This document shows, piece by piece, positions 11,187 to 22,674 of a DNA stretch of 64,000 bases. A model generated the notes under the pieces. The model did not search any database and was not told the origin of the DNA. It saw only the letters and a program-made list of their open reading frames with translations. Position 1 is the first letter of the stretch, and every line of letters starts with the position of its first letter. Where the stretch lies: contig NC_045452.1 in NCBI RefSeq assembly GCF_002776525.5, positions 26,959,982-27,023,981 on the forward strand, read 5' to 3'. The translations under genes were made by a program, and so were the position numbers. The DNA is from Piliocolobus tephrosceles. Its lineage: Eukaryota; Chordata; Mammalia; Primates; Cercopithecidae.

Positions 11187-11482
11187 GCCGGGCGCGGTGG
11201 CTCAAGCCTGTAATCCCAGCACTTTGGGAGGTCGAGACGGGTGGATCACGAGGTCAGGAGATCGAAACCATCCTGGCCAACACGGTGAAGCCCCGTCTCT
11301 ACTAAAAAATACAAAAAACTAGCCGGGCGAGGTGGCGGGCGCCTGTAGTCCCAGCTACTTGGGAGGCTGAGGCAGGAGAATGGCGTAAACCTGGGAGGCG
11401 GAGCTTGCAGTGAGCTGAGATCCGGCCACTGCACTCCAGACTGGGCGACAGAGCGAGACTCCGTCTCAAAAAAAAAAAAAAA
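11187..11482 (+). mobile_element. AluY, cercopithecid type
   Basis: 'gccgggcgcggtggctcaag', 'gagaatggcgtaaacctggg' and 'gagatccggccactg' are diagnostic. TSD 'gaggaccctg' just before it and at 11483-11492. Low divergence implies a young insertion. Confidence 0.97.
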
Positions 11483-11492
11483 GAGGACCCTG

Positions 11493-12246
11493 AGGCTGAC
11501 AGATTTTAAGTGGCATATTCCATAGTGTTCCTGCCACATCGCCCCTGGGGTGTGAGGGTGGGCCTGACTCCATGGAACTGGATGGGCTTTAGCCACAGAG
11601 ACCCATTCAGGAATCTATTTGTCTGTGGACAGGGGATCAAGATGGTCATGAGCAACACTGATTTCAACGGAAACCTTGTCTCCGGCCGCAAATAAACTGT
11701 TGCTGCTTCGTTTTGCTCAGACTGCAGTGCCCTGGGCTAATGTTTCATTTTTTTTTTTTTTTCTTGGAAAGTGGAGGAGGTGGGTGGTGACATTTTCAGC
11801 TGCTATTTTCATGCATCATTCTTAGTCACTGTGGACAGCTTAGAAGCTTCCCACCACCTGGGGCTGGGGGTTCCCGACTTCACAGTGCTGACTCTCCTAC
11901 CTGCAGAAGAAAGTGACAAACACGTGTCCCTCCTCCAGATCCCATGAAGAGGGGGTCACACGGCTCCTCCTAAAGACACACACACATAGGGTAGGCTCAA
12001 TGGCGGAGCCAACCCCATCATGACACCTGACCTCTTTGGAGATCCATGGTCTAGCTCCTTGCACCATCTGGAACATTCCTAACGCTGGAATAGCAAAGAT
12101 GGGCCCTGAACATTCAAAATAGAGGCCTAGAACGGAAACCCCGAGCTTCATGCGTATGCCTCATGAGCAAGTCCCTCGGGGTCCTACCCCAAGGCATTTG
12201 CTTTTAGATATAACTTAGCCCCGAGTTTCTGACATATGACACATTC
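11493..12246. other. Unique sequence
   Basis: No gene or repeat is recognised. A T-run lies at 11748-11763. Confidence 0.4.
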
Positions 12247-12253
12247 AAAGCAA

Positions 12254-12258
<5 letters not shown>

Positions 12259-12285
<27 letters not shown>

Positions 12286-12567
12286 GAGACAGAGTCTCGC
12301 TCTGTCGCCCAGGCCGGAGAGCAGTGGCCGGATCTCAGCTCACTGCAAGCTCCGCCTCCTGGGTTTACGCCATTCTCCTGCCTCAGCCTCCCAAGTAGCT
12401 GGGACTACAGGCGCCCGCCACCTTGCCCGGCTAGTTTTTTGTATTTTTTAGTAGAGACGGGGTTTCACAGTGTTAGCCAGGATGGTCTCAATCTTCTGAC
12501 CTCGTGATCCGCCCATCTCGGCCTCCCAAAGTGCTGGGATTACAGGCTTGAGCCACCGCGCCCGGCC
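12259..12567 (-). mobile_element. AluY, cercopithecid type
   Basis: Long T-tail, 'gtggccggatctcagctcac', terminal 'ggcttgagccaccgcgcccg'. TSD 'aaagcaacaaat' at 12247-12258 and 12568-12579. Confidence 0.97.
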
Positions 12568-12579
12568 AAAGCAACAAAT

Positions 12580-13110
12580 GTCTAATGTGTTACCCCTTCA
12601 CACTTGCTGCAGAAAATATTAAATCAGCCAGTGGGTAATTACCATAGATGAATCTTAAGGTACCTTCCAACCCCAGTATTCCAACTTTTCATAGTCTTCA
12701 GCAGAGATCATGATCAAAGAAATGACATGAAGGATGTAGTTTCATGCTTCATTTCCCAACACCAACCAAGCATTTCCACAAATATTATGTTGGTTTTGGG
12801 AGCATATACACTCCCTTACGGTATCTCTGTTTTTCCTTTTGTCTTTTCAGAGGGGGCGGCTTGGCTCCCTGAAAGGAGAGCCCTGGACTTAGGTGCCCCG
12901 TGGGATGGACGCAGCGTGACTTTGCAGACGGCACCGCACTGCTGTGCTTTGTCTTCTCTCCTCTAGCATTGAAATCCGATCGTTCACCAGCATTTACTGA
13001 GCAATTTCTGTGTCAGGAGCCATTCTAGGTCCCAGGGGGATTGGTGAGAAACAGGACAGACATGCTCTCTGCCTCACTGAGTGTTTTCTCCTCTAGAAAG
13101 AAGATGACAG
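12580..13110. other. Unique sequence with an L2-like end at 12985-13095
   Basis: 'catttactgagcaatttctg' and 'gccattctaggtcccagggg' resemble antisense L2 3' sequence. The rest is unassigned. Confidence 0.4.
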
Positions 13111-13328
13111 GGCCAGGCATGGTGGCTCACATCTGTCATCCCAGCACTTTGGGAAGCATGGTAGCAAGCACCTGTGGTCTCAGCTACCCGAGAGGCTGAG
13201 GGAGGAGAATCTCTTGAACCCGGGAGGCGGAGGTTGCAATGAGCCAAGATCATGCACTGCACTATAGCCTGGGCAACAAGAGTGAAACTCTGTCTCAAAA
13301 AAGAAGAAGGGGAAGGAGAAGAAGAAGA
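13111..13328 (+). mobile_element. Alu with large internal deletion
   Basis: Left arm up to 'cccagcactttgggaag' joins directly to right-arm 'catggtagcaagcacctgtg', about 100 bp missing. Tail is a (GAA)-rich microsatellite at 13300-13328. Confidence 0.85.
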
Positions 13329-13462
13329 GACTACAGGCACCCACCACAACGCCTGGCTAATTTCTTTGTATTTTTAGTAGAGACAGGGTTTCACCATGTT
13401 GGCCCGACTGGTCTCGAACTCCTGACCTCAAGTGATCCACCCGCCTCAGCCTCCCGAAGTGC
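13329..13462 (-). mobile_element. Alu left-arm fragment
   Basis: 'gactacaggcacccaccac' through 'cagcctcccgaagtgc', antisense. It directly follows the sense Alu tail and has no tail of its own. Confidence 0.85.
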
Positions 13463-13507
13463 AAGATGGTAAATCTTACGTGTCTTCTACCACAATAAAA
13501 AATTTGA

Positions 13508-13804
13508 GGCCGGGTGCTGTGGCTCAAGCCTGTAATCCCAGCACTTTGGGAGGCCGAGACGGGTGGATCACGAGGTCAGGAGATCGAGACCATCCTGGCT
13601 AACACAGTGAAACCCCGTCTCTACTAAAAAAATACAAAAAAACTAGCCGGGCAAGGTGGCGGGCGCCTGTAGTCCCAGCTACTCGGGAGGCTGAGGCAGG
13701 AGAATGGCGTAAACCTGGGAGGCGGAGCTTGCAGTGAGCTGAGATCTGGCCACTGCACTCCAGCCCGGGCTACAAAGCGAGACTCCGTCTCAAAAAAAAA
13801 AAAA
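13508..13804 (+). mobile_element. AluY, cercopithecid type
   Basis: 'ggctcaagcctgtaatccca', 'ggcgtaaacctgggaggcgg', 'gagatctggccactg'. TSD 'aaaaatttga' on both sides. Immediately 3' lies a 35-bp Alu-tail scrap at 13810-13845 ('ctgggtgacagagcgagacc'). Confidence 0.95.
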
Positions 13805-13845
13805 TTTGAGCCTGGGTGACAGAGCGAGACCCTGTCTCCAAAACC

Positions 13846-14365
13846 AACATTTTTTTTGAGAAGCATGTTATACTCTGGTGAGGAGACAGGCCACCAAGGG
13901 GAAGAGCACAGGACAGCAAGGCTGGTTCCTTCCAGCAAGGTCCATCTGGGTCAGCTCGTGCCCTAGCCCCAGACATGAAAGGCTTAGGTGTGGTGTCTCC
14001 TGCACTCACTCCCCCAGGCTTCCCGACTCACAGTGTCCCTCTCCCCACACTTAGCTGGTACCACAGGGGAGTGCACTGTGTTGGGTGCTAATGGTTCCAG
14101 GGTTACAGAGAAGAATCAGGAGCTCATGGCTACATGCGTGGGTGGCAGGGACGGTGTTGGCTTTGACCCATGCAATGAGCTGGGAAGGCATAAGAAAGCA
14201 CTTTTCCAAATACATCTTTCTGCTTTCCGACCCGCAAACTTCCATCATTGGAGAATTGCTCCCTGTCCCTATTAAAATGCAGATGCTCCTAAAAGGAGCC
14301 ATCTACGGTTACCAGTTTCCAGAGGCAGTTTATTATTTCTCTTTTCAGCAACACTGCTCACTTTG
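13846..14365. other. Unique sequence
   Basis: No gene or repeat is recognised. Confidence 0.4.
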
Positions 14366-14378
14366 AAACTAGTTTCTT

Positions 14379-14679
14379 TTTTCTTTTTTTTTTTTTTTGA
14401 GATGGAGTCTTGCTCTGTCACCCAGGCTGGAGTGCAGTGATGCGATCTCCACTCACTGCAAGCTCCGCCTCCCAGGTTCACACCATTCTCCTGCCTCAGC
14501 CTCCCAAGTAGCTGGGACTACAGGTGCCCGCTACCACGCCTGGCTAATTTTTGTGCTTTTAGTAGAGACGGGGTTTCACCGTGTTAGCCAGGATGGTCTC
14601 GACCTCCTGACCTTGTGATCCGCCCATCTCGGCCTCCCAAAGTGCTGGGATTACAGGCGTGAGCCACCGCGCCCAGCCA
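14379..14679 (-). mobile_element. AluY
   Basis: Full-length. TSD 'aaactagtttctt' at 14366-14378 and 14680-14692, 13/13 identical. Confidence 0.97.
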
Positions 14680-14799
14680 AAACTAGTTTCTTAAAGGGAA
14701 GGAGGGTGTGGAGAGGGAACACAGGCATGTGATTCTGTGGGAAGCGGGAACCCTGCTCTGGCTCAGGCCTTCAGCAGCCCCGTTAAAAAATAGTGCACA

Positions 14800-15090
14800 G
14801 GCTGGGCGTGGTGGCTCACGCCTGTAATCCCAACACTTTGGGAAGCCGAAGCAGGCAGATCACTTGAGGTCAGGAGTTCAAGACCAGTCTGGCCAACATG
14901 GTGAAACCGCATCTCTACTAAAAATACAAAAATTAGCCAGGTGTGGTGGCATGCATCTGTAATCCCAGCTTCTAGAGAGGCTGAAGCAGGCGAATTGCTT
15001 GAACCCAGGAGGTGGAGGTTGCAGTGAGCCAAGATCGTGCCACTGCAATCCAACTTGGATGATAGAGCAAGACTCTGTCTCCAAACAAAC
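14800..15090 (+). mobile_element. AluS-like
   Basis: Full-length, ending in a (CAAA)-rich tail. TSD 'aatagtgcacag' / 'aacagtgcacag'. Confidence 0.95.
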
Positions 15091-15105
15091 AAGAACAGTG
15101 CACAG

Positions 15106-15248
15106 GCCAGGTGCGGTGACTCACACCTGTAATCCCACTGCACTCCAACCTAGGTGACAGAGTGAGACTCTGTCTCAAAAAATTAAAAAAAAAAAAAAAG
15201 ACAAAAAACAAACAAACAAAAAGAGACAAAAAACAAACAAACAAACAA
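15106..15248 (+). mobile_element. Alu with near-total internal deletion
   Basis: Only the first ~35 bases ('gccaggtgcggtgactcaca') and the last ~50 ('ctgcactccaacctaggtga' to tail) remain, joined at 'atcccactgcactcc'. The tail holds a 22-bp direct repeat (15199-15220, 15224-15245) of CAAA units. Confidence 0.85.
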
Positions 15249-15483
15249 GGAAAACTGCACCAACCTCCTGATGGGCTGCCTAGCTCCAGTCTTTCCCCAG
15301 CTAATCTGTTCTCCAGGCCATTCCCAGATATTTTCAAAATATTACTTTATTTTTCATGATTATTCATTAAAGTTATATGGGCTCATTAAAATAAATTCAA
15401 ATAATACTCAAAAAGAAATGGTATTATGCAAAATTCAACTTCTTCCAGGCTTTTTAATGCTCGTTCACATATAGATATTGTAC

Positions 15484-16365
15484 CAATTAGCAATTGCCAC
15501 ACACACAAAAAATACTGTGTAACAAACCACCCTCGAACTTAGTGGCTTCAAACAATCGTCTATTTTTATGAGCTGCAGATTGTCATAGTTTGGCTGATGT
15601 AGGTTGGGCTTAGTGGATGCCTCTGCTGATCTCGGCTGGGCTTACTCATTCCTTTGGGAATTGGCTGTGGGTTGGCTGATTGAGGCTGGTGGCTTAATTC
15701 TGCACAATGTATCCCTCATTCACCTACTGAGACCAGTGGATAGCATAATAATTTTCTTCTCATGAGCAAAAGAGACCAAGTGGAACCACTCCGAGAACTG
15801 GTACACCCATCACTTCTGTCTCATCCTATGGATAAAATAAATAATGTGGCTAACCCCATGTATTGGTCCATTTTCATACTGCTTTGAAAAAATACCTGAG
15901 ACTGGGCAATTTATAAAGAAAAAGAGGTTTAATGGACTTATAGTTCCACATGGCTGGGGAGGCCTCACAATCATGGTGGAAGGTGAAGGAGGAGCAAAGG
16001 CATGTCTTACATGGCAGCAGGCAAGAGGGTATGTGCAGGGGAGCTGCCCTTTATAAAACCATCAAATCTCTGGAGTCTTATCCAGTATCACAAGAACAGC
16101 ATGGGAAAAAACCCATTCCCATGATTCCGTTACCTCCCACTAGGTCCCTTCCACGACATGTAGGGATTATGAGAGCTACAATTTAAGATGAGATTTGGGT
16201 GGGGACACAGTCAAACCACATCACCGCAGCCAAGAGACAAGGAAGTACACCTCACCCACTTAATCTGTTTGGGGGCAGTGCAGATTACAAGGAAAGGAGC
16301 AGGGATCCAGGAAAGGATGAAGACCTGGGCTAGTTACGTAATCCACCACAGATAAGGTGGATCTT
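15484..16365 (-). mobile_element. MLT1-class (ERVL-MaLR) LTR, interrupted
   Basis: 'gtaacaaaccaccctcgaac' and 'ttagtggcttcaaacaatcg' on the left and 'tagttacgtaatccaccaca' on the right are the two ends of an antisense MLT1-like LTR. It is split by the THE1/MST LTR at 15859-16223. Confidence 0.65.
15859..16223 (-). mobile_element. THE1/MST solo LTR inside MLT1
   Basis: Starts 'tgtattggtccattttcata', ends 'gtggggacacagtcaaacca' + 'catca'. Flanking 5-mers cccca/ccgca match at four of five. Full length at 365 bp. Confidence 0.9.
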
Positions 16366-16757
16366 TTTGAAATAAAAGCATATTCATGTTGTAATACTAT
16401 TTCTCAAGCTACATTTTTTTCACATAATGGATTGTAGACATCTTTTCAGGTCAAAAACAATTGTTTTACATTGTTATTTTTAATGGTTGAGGAGAATTTT
16501 GATACACGGATGTGTTTTAATTTGTTTAATCACAGAGGTATAGTTCACAACTTCAGTCCTGATCACAGAACTCTCCAACTTACAACCTTTCAAGGGCCCA
16601 ACACTGGATGAAGTCCAAATCTACTGTCTAAACATCATGGTCCTTCCCAGTCTGATTTCAAATAGTTGTTCTTATTTTGTCTCTTCCTCACTCCTTCCCA
16701 CTCATCCCTCTGAAGCTATACGGTAGGTGACACTCCATTTTTCCCCACTGTCCAGGT
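16366..16757. other. Unassigned AT-rich sequence
   Basis: L1-like texture but no firm match. No gene is seen. Confidence 0.35.
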
Positions 16758-17090
16758 TAAGATAATGCCTATGACTGTAACAGATAACCCCATATCTCAG
16801 AAGCTCAACACAATATAAATTGAGACCTCATTTCTGCTCACATAAAGGTGTACCTATAGCAGCATGGGGAGGAGAGTTCTGCTCCATGCAGTCATTCAGG
16901 GACCCCAACGGACCTTTAACAAGGTCATCTCAGACATCAACATTCAACCAGCAGATGAGGGGAAAGAGAGTAGAGAGGATCTCACTGGAGGGGTCAGGTC
17001 CAGACACAGAAGTGGTGTATTCCATTTAGCCCACTTTCCATGAGCCATAATTCAGGAATATGCTGGAATACCTGCCTGGGATACCTCTCC
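16758..17090 (-). mobile_element. ERVL/MaLR-type LTR fragment
   Basis: 'gtaacagataaccccatatc', 'tctgctccatgcagtcattc' and 'gaggggaaagagagtagaga' recall an antisense MaLR-like LTR. Family not named with confidence. Confidence 0.45.
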
Positions 17091-17238
17091 TTCACTCCAG
17101 TTTTGAGTCTGCTCAAAAGTTTGCCCCAGGAGAACTTCCCTGCTCTGGGCTGAGTCAGGGGCTCTCTGTGGGCACCCACAGCAGACAGTCAGACACCTCC
17201 ACTGGAGCACCTGCTCTCCCACATTAGAATAGTGATGA

Positions 17239-17538
17239 GGCCAGGCACAGTGGCTCACACCTGTAATCCCAGCACTTTGGGAGGCCGAGGCGGGTGGATC
17301 ATGAGGTCGGGAGATGGAGACCAGCCTGGCCAACATGGTGAAACCCCCTCTCTACTAAAATACAAAACATTAGCCAGGTGTGATGGTAGACACCTGTAAT
17401 CCCAGCTACTCAGGAGGCTGAGGCAGGGGAATCGCTAGAACCTGGGAGGCGGAGATTGCAGTGAGCTGAGACCGTGCCATTGCACTCCAGCCTGGACAAC
17501 AGAGCAAAACGCCATCTCAAAAAGAAAGAAAGATAAAA
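17239..17538 (+). mobile_element. AluS-like
   Basis: Full-length with an (AAAG)-type tail. TSD 'gaatagtgatga' / 'gaacagtgatgg'. Confidence 0.95.
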
Positions 17539-17550
17539 GAACAGTGATGG

Positions 17551-18689
17551 GATGGGCCCCTGCATTTGTGTCTGTCTTCCCCACAATCGGTCATTGACTC
17601 CTCCTGGGCAGAGATAGACTGGCCCATGGGAAAGGAGCGTGTGAAGCTGGTGGTGGAGGCCGGCGGTAGGCCTGGGTGAAGAGGGGCAGGTATTGCTAAC
17701 CTTTCGGGTAGAGAGTCTGTTAACTGAGTCATCCTCCACCAGCGATGTGGGAAGGACGGGGCAGGGTGGAGGTGAGTGTGTATTACTGTCTCAACAGAAA
17801 AGTTTTCCTTGAAACGCACACCCCAACCCCTGCAGCCTGATCTGCCTCCTCTGCCCCCGGCCGCGGCCCTCTAAGGCTCCAGGTGGAGTGTGTTATGCAG
17901 AGAACGAGGCAGAAGCAACTGGAGCTGAGGCTCGCCCTGCCTGGACCATCCCTGCCAGCACAGAGGCTGCATGGCCAGGGGAGGCCAACTGGCAAGGTCC
18001 TGGGGAAGATTCCAGCAGGTGGGGCCTAGCTTGTGGGGAGAAGCAACCAAGGGCCTGGGCGGGAAGCCCCTGTCCTGCCCCCAGGGCTCATGGTCTCAGT
18101 GCTGTCCCCAGGCCAAAATCCCTCTGAACCTGGACTTCCAGAAGCAAACTTGACCGGAGGAAGGAGGAGACAGCGGAGGGCTGGAGACACCCAGGGCCTC
18201 AGGGTCCCAGTCACTGCCCCTGCCCCATGGGGCCTCCTGAAAGCCCCTCAGGTCACCAGCACCCCACACCTAGAAGTCCTGCCTACTCTCTGCAGTTTCT
18301 CAGGCCAGAGGCCTAAACACCCCCAGGACACTGCCTTCTGCCTCACCGCCCCTCCTTGTCACTTTACGCCCCTGGCCCCAGGGTCTCCCACCCGTGCCCG
18401 AACCTTCACTCTGGGCCAGCACTAGAGGAGTCACCCCCGCCCTTGTACAGCCCTGAGAGTGAGTCCCGCCTTAGATGGCACTCCTGTGTGCCTGTCAGAC
18501 CTCACCGTCAGTGGCCCTGCCGCCTGCAGGGCCCGGGTCCAGACCACCGGTCCATTCTATCTCGCTCCCACCCCAGGGCTCCCCTACAGCCAGCTCACCT
18601 GAGCCCTCTCTCCAAAAGCCATTGTGATGGAGTTCCCACCGCCTTCTAAGCCCAGCGTGTTTCCGTTGGTTTAGGAAAGAGGCCTCACC
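17551..18689. other. GC-rich unique sequence, no gene recognised
   Basis: 1.1 kb without recognised repeats. Several medium frames on both strands overlap, as expected from GC-rich DNA. None resembles a known family. Confidence 0.4.
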
Positions 18690-19040
18690 TGTGAGCCTCA
18701 GGCACACCAACATTCCCACTTCCTGGGCCCTGTTCACCTTATCAAGCTCTTTGTACCCTCCTGGCATGAGCAGCTCCCGGAGACAACTCCTCCCTGATGC
18801 CCAGGCCAGGTCGGACCCCTGTTGCATGTTCCCTGGGTCTGTGCCGTCCTCCTGAGCATCCTTCCAGGTTGCTGTTCTCCCTCGTTTGGCATTGCTGTTT
18901 GATTACTGTCTCTTCTCCTAGACTTTCAGCCCTGTGGGGACAGGCACTCTGTCTGCTGTCACTGCCCCGGTCCCTGGCACCTTGCAGGGCACCTGGCATT
19001 TTGGCACACTAGGTATTTACTAACAGTGCAAATGAGGGAG
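18690..19040 (+). mobile_element. L2 LINE 3' end
   Basis: Order matches the L2 3' terminus: 'agacaactcctccctgatgc', 'gactttcagccctgtgggga', 'caggcactctgtctgctgtc', then 'ggcacactaggtatttacta'. Confidence 0.65.
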
Positions 19041-20009
19041 CCACGGGCCAGGTGGAGGTGGAGAGAGAGCAGGTAGGGCACACAGAAGGGAAGAGAAGAA
19101 CCTGGAAAGGGACAGAAGAAGCAAATGAGAGCAGAACAAGGAGAGGGAGCAGGGGGCACCAGAAGGAAAGGACAGCAGCAAGGGAGAAGGTGGGAGGGCC
19201 AAGAGAGGAGGCAGGGCAGAGGTGGGGAGGCGAGGGGGAGGTGACTTTCTGAAGACTTCGTGCTCCCTTGTCCTGGTGGGCAGGGGGCAGCGGGAATGCC
19301 AGCCTCGTGCCTGGTGGCCTCCTGGTGGCTGGGTGGGCCTCCCCTCCAGCCTCTGAGCCGGTGGCTCCCCGTCCACTGCACTCTGGGGAAGGTGCTCTTT
19401 GGCCAGATACGCAGGGACAGGTGGCAGCGGCAGCTGCAAAAGCCCCTTCCTGGCTGCATGGCACTGCTCAGAGCTGCTGTGAAGCGGCCAAGAGGAGCAA
19501 GAGAAGAAAACCCATCCCCTCTGCGGGGTGGGGGGCGGAGGCGGGGCAGGGGGACTGCGCCTTGACTCAGTCCACCTGCAGGCCTGGTGGTTTTCACAAA
19601 AAGCACCTACCGCACCGCCTCCTCTCCTGCGGAGTCAATTCCCATTCCCAGCCCCACAGTTCCACTGATCCTTTCTGCAGTCCCCTTGTCCTCAGCACCG
19701 GGTTCCAAAGGGATAGGCTGTGTTCCAAACACGCAAATGTCCCTAATTCCCTCCCAAGTGCTCTCGGTTTTTCTGGTGGCATCCGTACAAAGTCTTAGTT
19801 AGGTGCTCCTCTCTTGAACACAATTATAGCCCGTTTTGTATAAACAGGAACCCTTTGGGAAGGGATCCCGTCCTTCCCTCCCACCCCCGCCCCATATACA
19901 CATTTATAGGAGCCAAAGGCCCTAAGCCACAAATCCTAAAAATTCCAGAGCTTCCCCCGCCCCAAATGTCGTTTCATTTATTTCTAGGCGCTTGTCTCCA
20001 AAACTGCCG
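19041..20009. other. GC-rich unique sequence
   Basis: 19050-19260 is strongly purine-rich (gggaaggag-type). The long minus-strand frame 18959-19606 is proline/serine-rich and overlaps purine-rich DNA and the L2 tail, so it is judged spurious. Confidence 0.4.
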
Positions 20010-20948
20010 CAAACTGAACCTTGCCGTGTTTTGCCGGTCTCTGCTTCCCTCCTGGTCTTCCCACCTCAGTAAATGGAGCAGCGCCCACCTGATTACTCAC
20101 ACCAGAGTCATCCCTGACAAGTCCGCCGACTCCCCTGCCACAGCTCCCAGAATCTTGTAACTGCCCCTCTAAATGCATCTGGAATCTGCCTGCTTCCTTC
20201 CCTCCATCCCCACAGCCGCCAGGAGACTCCTGGAGGAAGCCTGGGCAGGTGAGGTTGTGTTTTAGAGGCTTAGACTTTCCACTAAGTCCCGAGGGTACCC
20301 CACACCCATCCCCAGGCCTCTGCACACAGGATCCCTTCTGTCCAACTCGCTGTTCCTCAACCTTGGCACCAGTCTGCCCTCGTCTCTCCATTTTCACTCA
20401 CGTTCTACACGTGGTTTTTTTTTTTTTTTTTAATCCTTACAGCAACATTGGGAGGTAGGTTCTGTGAGCACCCCCATTTTGTTGGTGAGAAAACTGAGGC
20501 TGGAAGGTAAAGAAACTATGCAAGGGACACAGTTAGTAAGAGGCTGAGATGAGATTCAAAAGGTTCACTCCCACGGCCTCTCGCTGCAAAGCCCTGAGGG
20601 CTGAGCCACTTCCAGCCTCATCTGGTCACTGTCTGTACTGGTTCACAAATGGCTCCTGAGGCCTACTGTGGGCCCAGCACAGTCACAGACACGGCACAAC
20701 CTGAATGCCCGCCACTCTCAGACTCTCCCTGAGCCCCAAATCGAAATTAGGTCTCCCTGTTTCACGTCTGCATAGGACCGCACCTGCTTCTCCATCTCCT
20801 CGTTACAGCTTGTAATTGGCATTGCTCTTGTGATTCCTGGACCGTCTTCCTCTGGACTATAAATTCCAGGGGGGCAGGGCTTTGCACAGCCTGCCCATGG
20901 CCCGATGTCTGGATGGTTAGCACACACTAGGCACAAAATGAATGAATG
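20010..20948 (+). mobile_element. L2 LINE, interrupted by a MIR
   Basis: 'cttcccacctcagtaaatgg', 'agagtcatccctgacaagtc', 'gcatctggaatctgcctgct', then 'ctcgctgttcctcaaccttg', and after the MIR 'ttccaggggggcagggcttt' and 'acactaggcacaaaatgaat'. This is L2 3' sequence in order. Confidence 0.6.
20436..20605 (-). mobile_element. MIR SINE
   Basis: Antisense MIR: 'cagcaacattgggaggtagg', 'tgagaaaactgaggctggaa', 'acacagttagtaagaggctg'. A T-run (20411-20431) precedes it. Confidence 0.75.
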
Positions 20949-21526
20949 GGCGAGCCCATATATGCCCTGGCAGAGACCATCAGTGTGTGGAATAGATGCA
21001 TTTTGGCTAAAAAGTGGCCTCAGAATTATTTTTGGTAAAATGCTTCTCCCACGGAGCCGATCAGAGCTGTGATCTCAGTGGTAAAAACTTCCATGAAGGC
21101 CAGGAGATAGTGGCCGCCCTGGGTGAGCCGCTGTCAGCCACACCGCACATCAGAAGCCACTCCATCGTGTTTCAGACACCTGCTTCACACCTGGAGGGCT
21201 GGGGCCTGGGCATCTGGATTTTTAAAACTTCTTGTGCTCATATGCCCAGCCTGATCTGAGAGCCGAGGTCTTAGCCATGCAATTTGCTGCTTTGCAAATT
21301 GCAAAGGTTATGGAACCTTGCTACTGTTTGCCAGGTTGCTCAGTAAGATGCTGGGGAGACAGAAATGAAGCTTCCAGGCCTGCGGCCAAGGCTCAGAGAC
21401 ACGCCGCTGAGCACGACCTGGAAGCTTCCTGGCTGGTCGGGGCCACTTCCCCACTGCCGCCATGGCGGGCAGGAGCTGTGCTGGGGCCATCCCTGGGCTG
21501 CACACCAGCTCTGCCACATCCCTGGT
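20949..21526. other. Unique sequence with possible hAT-type relic at 21110-21225
   Basis: 'gggcctgggcatctggattt' followed by 'ttaaaactt' resembles MER-type hAT MITEs, but divergence prevents a firm call. No gene is seen. Confidence 0.35.
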
Positions 21527-22003
21527 TGTGTGGCCTAACTCATCTCCTGTGGCCGCTGCAACAAATGACCACAAACCTGGGGGCTTAGAACAACACAAAT
21601 TAATTCTCTTACCATTCTGGAGGTCGCAAGTCCTAAAATCAAGGTGTCTACAGCGTCGGTTTCTTCCGGGAGCTCTAGGGGAGGATCCCTTTCCAGGGAC
21701 GCCCCCATTCCTTGGCTTATGGCCCCTTCCTCTGTCTTCAAAGTCAGTGGCCCAGGATTTTCTAATCTCTCTCTCTCCAGTCACATCTCCTTCTCTGACT
21801 CTGACAGTTCTGCCTCCTTTCTTCCCTTATAAGGACGCTTGCAATTATATTCGGTCCACCTGGCTAATCCAGAGTATTCTCCTCATCTGAAAATCCTTAA
21901 TCACCTCTGCAAAGTCCCTTTGCCTTGTCAGGTGACACACTCACACGCTTCAGGGATTAGAGTGCAGACATCCTAGGTGGGGGCAGGGGACGTTATTCTG
22001 CCA
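21527..22003 (-). mobile_element. MLT1-class (ERVL-MaLR) LTR
   Basis: Antisense: 'aacaaatgaccacaaacctg', 'cttaccattctggaggtcgc', 'tcacatctccttctctgact', 'cttataaggacgcttgcaat', and 'gacgttattctgccagg' at the end. Nearly full length. Confidence 0.75.
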
Positions 22004-22340
22004 GGCCCAGTGGCCTTGCCTAGGAACTGGCCACTCCATGCCTCAGCGCCACGTTGGGAAAGTCAGGCGGGATAACAGTAACAGAGGCAGTGGAAGTCAC
22101 AGTAATAGAGAAAAAGAGACAGAAATAGTCGTGGCAATGATATCTACCTTATGGAGGTGTGAGGACTGACTTTCTAGGTAAGTCTGTAGAAGAGCATCTG
22201 ACGAACAAATGTTCAAAATACATTAACTGTCAAATACATTTTATTAGTGGTATCTCTAGCACTGTGCCACAGGCCCTATGAGCTGTAACAGCCTATAAAA
22301 TAATTTTGAGATTACAAACAATGTATATATATGACAAAAT
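22004..22340. other. Unassigned sequence
   Basis: No gene or repeat is recognised. Confidence 0.35.
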
Positions 22341-22651
22341 ATTTTTATTTATTTATTTTGAGATGGGGTCTCTGTTACCCAGACTAGACTGCAGTGACAC
22401 AATCACATCCCACTGCAACCGCAACCTCTTAGGCTCAGGTGAGCCTCCTGCTTCAGGCTCCCAGCTGGGACTACACGTGCGTGGCACCATGCCTGGCTAA
22501 TTTTTTAAATTATTTGTAAAGACGGCGGGGGGTGGGGGGGAACAGGTCTCCTTATGTTGCCCAGGCTGGTCTCGAACTCCTGGGCTCAAGCAGTCCTACT
22601 GTCTCCACCTCCAAAGTGCTGGAATAAAAAACAAGAGCCACCATGCCTGGT
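22341..22651 (-). mobile_element. AluJ-like, diverged
   Basis: 'gagatggggtctctgttacc' to 'agagccaccatgcctgg'. Old, with a G-run 'ggcggggggtggggggg' near 22525. Confidence 0.85.
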
Positions 22652-22674
22652 TTAAAATATTTTTAAAATGGCAA

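Noticed and set aside
17551..18689. GC-rich exon or CpG island
   Set aside because: CpG dinucleotides are not notably frequent by eye, and no frame shows family resemblance or a convincing splice pattern.
18959..19606. 215-codon minus-strand open frame
   Set aside because: Low-complexity proline/serine/leucine translation of purine-rich DNA running into an L2 tail, with competing frames on the other strand.
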